Source: an uncultured Actinomycetes bacterium
GTDB lineage: Bacteria > Actinomycetota > Thermoleophilia > Miltoncostaeales > Miltoncostaeaceae
NCBI GenBank assembly: GCA_903928615.1
Contig: CAIYRJ010000288.1
Coordinates: forward strand, 1-7,522
Length of the DNA stretch: 7,522 bases
Direction: 5' to 3'
Shown piece after piece: positions 6,601 to 7,522 of the stretch. The notes beneath the pieces were generated by a model. That model made no database searches, was not told the DNA's origin, and saw only the letters and a program-made list of their open reading frames with translations. The first letter of the stretch is position 1. Every line of letters starts with the position of its first letter. Position numbers and translations under genes: made by a program.

Positions 6601-7522
6601 GGAGGTCACCCGCGACGGCCAGGTGCTGGCGGAGATGGGCTACCAGGACTCCACCGGCAGGCTCAGCGGCGCGGAGTACGCCAATGGATCGAGCCTCAGC
6701 CTCTCCTACGACGCCAATGGCAACGTGTCGGCACAGACCCTCTCGATCGGCGGGGAGGAGGTCGGCAACACCGTGTCCATCGGGCCGTCCGGCCGCATGT
6801 TGCGGCGCGAGATCACCGGTGCCGGCGCCGATGCCACGTGGGAATACGGCTACGACAGGGACGGCAGGCTCATCAAGGCGTCACTGTCAGGCACCGCCCC
6901 CTACGGCGTGCAACCCGGTGACTGGTCGTACGAGCTCAACAACGCGTCCGAGCGCACGAGGATCACCAGCCCCCTCACGCCGAAGGAGGGCTTCACCTAC
7001 GCCTACGCTCCGTCCGGGGCGATGACCTCCACGTCGGACACGCGCTTCGGGAACCGGTTCGACTACGACGCCGCGGGACGTGCCACCCGTGCCGGTCCCC
7101 TCACGCTTGCCTACGACCCGACCGGGGCGGTGGAGCGCATATCCGATGGCACCACGACCGAGAGCAGGGTGCTCGCCGGCGGGCAGATCATCGCCACCGC
7201 CATCACCACGCCCCAGGGCCAGAAGGCCATTCGCTATTCCTCATCGGGCCTCATGCTCACGACCGATGGCCTCGTGGATTCGCAGATGGTGAGCCTGCCC
7301 GGTGGCGTGAGCGCGCAGCTGCCGCCGCCACCCGCGCCCGGCACGGGCGGCGGCCCCGCGCAGGCCGACCCCGCCACCGGCACTGCGACCACGGCCACCA
7401 CCACCGCGGCTGCGCCCGAGCCCGCCACCACCGCGGCTGCGCCCGAGCCCGCCACCACCGCGGCTGCGCCCGAGCCCGCCACCACCGCGGCTGCGCCCGA
7501 GCCCGCCACCACCGCGGCTGCG
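3602..7522 (+). CDS. Exported YD-repeat (RHS/WapA-like) protein with embedded PA14 domain, 3' partial
   Basis: One open frame runs to the window end without a stop, giving at least 1307 residues. Residues 1-43 form an Arg/Pro-rich leader and a hydrophobic segment (about 24-43) ending in GLGC44-GGG, either a lipoprotein signal with a poor lipobox or a membrane anchor. Next comes a beta-rich N-terminal region with LTPTLTWPDG and N227-Y...PAGW246, resembling the head of actinobacterial YD proteins. YD motifs have Y at 354, 443, 483, 582 and 610; then a PA14-like domain (627-764) and more YD motifs at 881, 968, 1036, 1084, 1155 and 1171. An Ala/Pro/Thr/Glu repeat tract reaches the window edge. 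YD repeats fold into a large beta cage, and in WapA/RHS proteins this encloses a C-terminal toxin; no toxin is visible here. In-frame ATGs at 3557 and 3584 are alternative starts. None has a well-spaced ribosome site; 3602 was chosen because the leader is already long. Family is confident, exact start and function are not. Confidence 0.88.
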   Translation, partial: MRTPPPLRPFHRRAPRGRITPRSISAALTAAAVAGAAVLIGLGCGGGPSVEITPSEAAPGSPSSLQVPDPPAGKAGFDPRTLAALPQGAGDPKAQQVPTLSVTLDGSLGLSTSLTPTLTWPDGPSSGVEWKVIDLAGKSVVAEGGRGNTLRVPGGVLKGGNAYLWSASAGGKTFGPHMMRVDLQRSDVQGVVDYSGVGVAAVVGEPVIAVGTPAVQSAGGPVAVGLNYQPTNRLSAVATPGLPAGWQMSASSSAPWTVLRRPSKDRIELTDSSGQVVPFRETSPGAWAADWGAGQGWPSGQYAVLAQAQGVANAPFQITDRTGQVTTFPAPGAGGSSYPSSTWSAKNPTPQSDYDASGRLTRITDPVSGRSVTLAYGGSGSCPSAAGSGFIGAPSGMLCSVTGWDGSVTDVFYAQRAGAAVIARVVTDAQAGGQKLAQTDIGYDAAGRPDRIRAPLANSAIASGVLPDGLGPGDAAVLTTVAYDSQGRVAKVTRPAGVLSGGQGTVPERVARTFTYPEAGKIVVAQPGRDQPISAATASPATMLVTETTDAVGRRTSIEWNAATQTTKQVTAPGGMVTRHSYDALGRPTEMTGPSADPDAPGAPRVSYRYDTRTGSGSTGAPVPIQGLMATYWQGGAFQGTPAGASIGPRIDGGDPSRLELRWPASPVGGGAFSARLEGLLVVPEGGITQITNAVPATQVWVDGIRCQAACPPSLGLAGRKAGSLLQLRIDLRSSPAGRATAGVTWTTPGAAGAVAIPASALRPGLPQASATTVRDQVSAGAAVTDLTTQIAFSPSDPQQVTSARSASGKVATRAYEAYAPGSGAFGRATGYTSAGKDTTTTDYYGVGESGKTSCPGAAANQGGLVATRTTPGGLSITQAYDAAGNVVGQQASGQSVTCRTLDSTGRLVRSQTGPVVTTHDAAVQDNPMHARVAVTDGATRTSSSVIDLLGRTVRSTDVWGTVVTTSYDSEDRPVEERTVTAKGQATTTTYAYTSDGQVQEVTRDGQVLAEMGYQDSTGRLSGAEYANGSSLSLSYDANGNVSAQTLSIGGEEVGNTVSIGPSGRMLRREITGAGADATWEYGYDRDGRLIKASLSGTAPYGVQPGDWSYELNNASERTRITSPLTPKEGFTYAYAPSGAMTSTSDTRFGNRFDYDAAGRATRAGPLTLAYDPTGAVERISDGTTTESRVLAGGQIIATAITTPQGQKAIRYSSSGLMLTTDGLVDSQMVSLPGGVSAQLPPPPAPGTGGGPAQADPATGTATTATTTAAAPEPATTAAAPEPATTAAAPEPATTAAAPEPATTAAA
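5480..5893 (+). other. PA14-like domain encoded inside the YD-repeat gene
   Basis: Residues 627-764 of the YD protein read as one complete PA14-type beta-barrel of typical size (about 138 residues). It opens with GLMATYWQGGAFQGTP. The middle has F673-SARLEGLLVVPEGG, matching the family pattern FSvrWtGyl-x-P-x-xG, followed by W701-VDG704. It closes with AGVTWTTPG...AIPASALRP, matching the usual end of the fold. PA14 domains in secreted bacterial proteins and glycosidases commonly bind carbohydrate. An unusual C707-x3-C711 follows directly after WVDG and could form a local disulfide. YD motifs flank it on both sides, so it appears inserted between two repeat blocks. Detection is by eye from motifs; an HMM search would settle it. 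Confidence 0.75.
7398..7522 (+). repeat. Perfect 27-bp tandem repeats (in-frame 9-residue unit AAAPEPATT), open at the window edge
   Basis: A 27-bp unit starting at 7406 recurs at 7433, 7460, 7487 and 7514, the last cut by the window end. All copies are identical and the repeat match extends back to 7398, about 4.6 copies in total. The unit is a multiple of three and codes for AAAPEPATT in the frame of the YD protein, so copy-number change would not shift the frame. It follows a Pro/Gly/Thr-rich stretch (PPPPAPGTGGG), together forming a flexible Ala/Pro/Thr linker. Complete identity at synonymous positions suggests recent expansion by slippage or recombination. The true copy number is unknown because the array leaves the window. 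Confidence 0.95.

Noticed and set aside
7234..7512. Minus-strand ORF with a repeated AAAVVAGSG-like peptide
   Set aside because: The repeat comes only from the antisense reading of the 27-bp units that code for AAAPEPATT in the YD protein.

Overview
The window is GC-rich DNA (roughly 70% GC by eye) with strong G/C bias at third codon positions. This fits a high-GC bacterium, most plausibly an actinobacterial-type lineage. The evidence is the composition, a NorD/CbbO-type VWA protein behind a likely AAA+ ATPase gene, and a giant secreted YD-repeat protein with an embedded PA14 domain. No rRNA, tRNA or marker gene allows a firmer assignment.

Layout: (1) Positions 1-66 hold the last 21 codons and stop of an upstream plus-strand gene. 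It overlaps the next start by ATGA. (2) Positions 63-1916 encode a complete 617-residue VWA protein of the NorD/CbbO type, with a very acidic central linker and an intact C-terminal metal-binding VWA domain. The upstream fragment is probably its MoxR/NorQ/CbbQ ATPase partner, but too little of it is visible to prove that. (3) Positions 1921-3432 on the minus strand encode a 503-residue secreted protein that I do not recognise. It converges on the VWA gene with only 4 bases between the stop codons. (4) After a short divergent intergenic region, one uninterrupted plus-strand reading frame runs from about 3602 to the window end. It encodes at least 1307 residues of an exported YD-repeat (RHS/WapA-like) protein. 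Because it has no stop in the window it is easy to miss, and shorter out-of-frame or antisense ORFs over it are shadows.

The YD protein has these parts in order: an Arg-rich leader and hydrophobic segment ending in a Cys (possible lipoprotein); an N-terminal beta-rich region; a first block of YD repeats; a complete PA14-like domain (about residues 627-764); a second block of YD repeats; and an Ala/Pro/Thr/Glu-rich tract made of perfect 27-bp tandem repeats that reaches the window edge. The C-terminal core and any toxin or effector tip lie outside the window.

Functionally, the ATPase/VWA pair would form a two-gene chaperone or activation module acting in the cytoplasm. The two divergent genes would both make exported proteins. 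No link between the two halves is visible. The most interesting material is the YD/PA14 architecture, the perfect repeat tract at its C-terminal side, and the unrecognised secreted protein encoded next to it.
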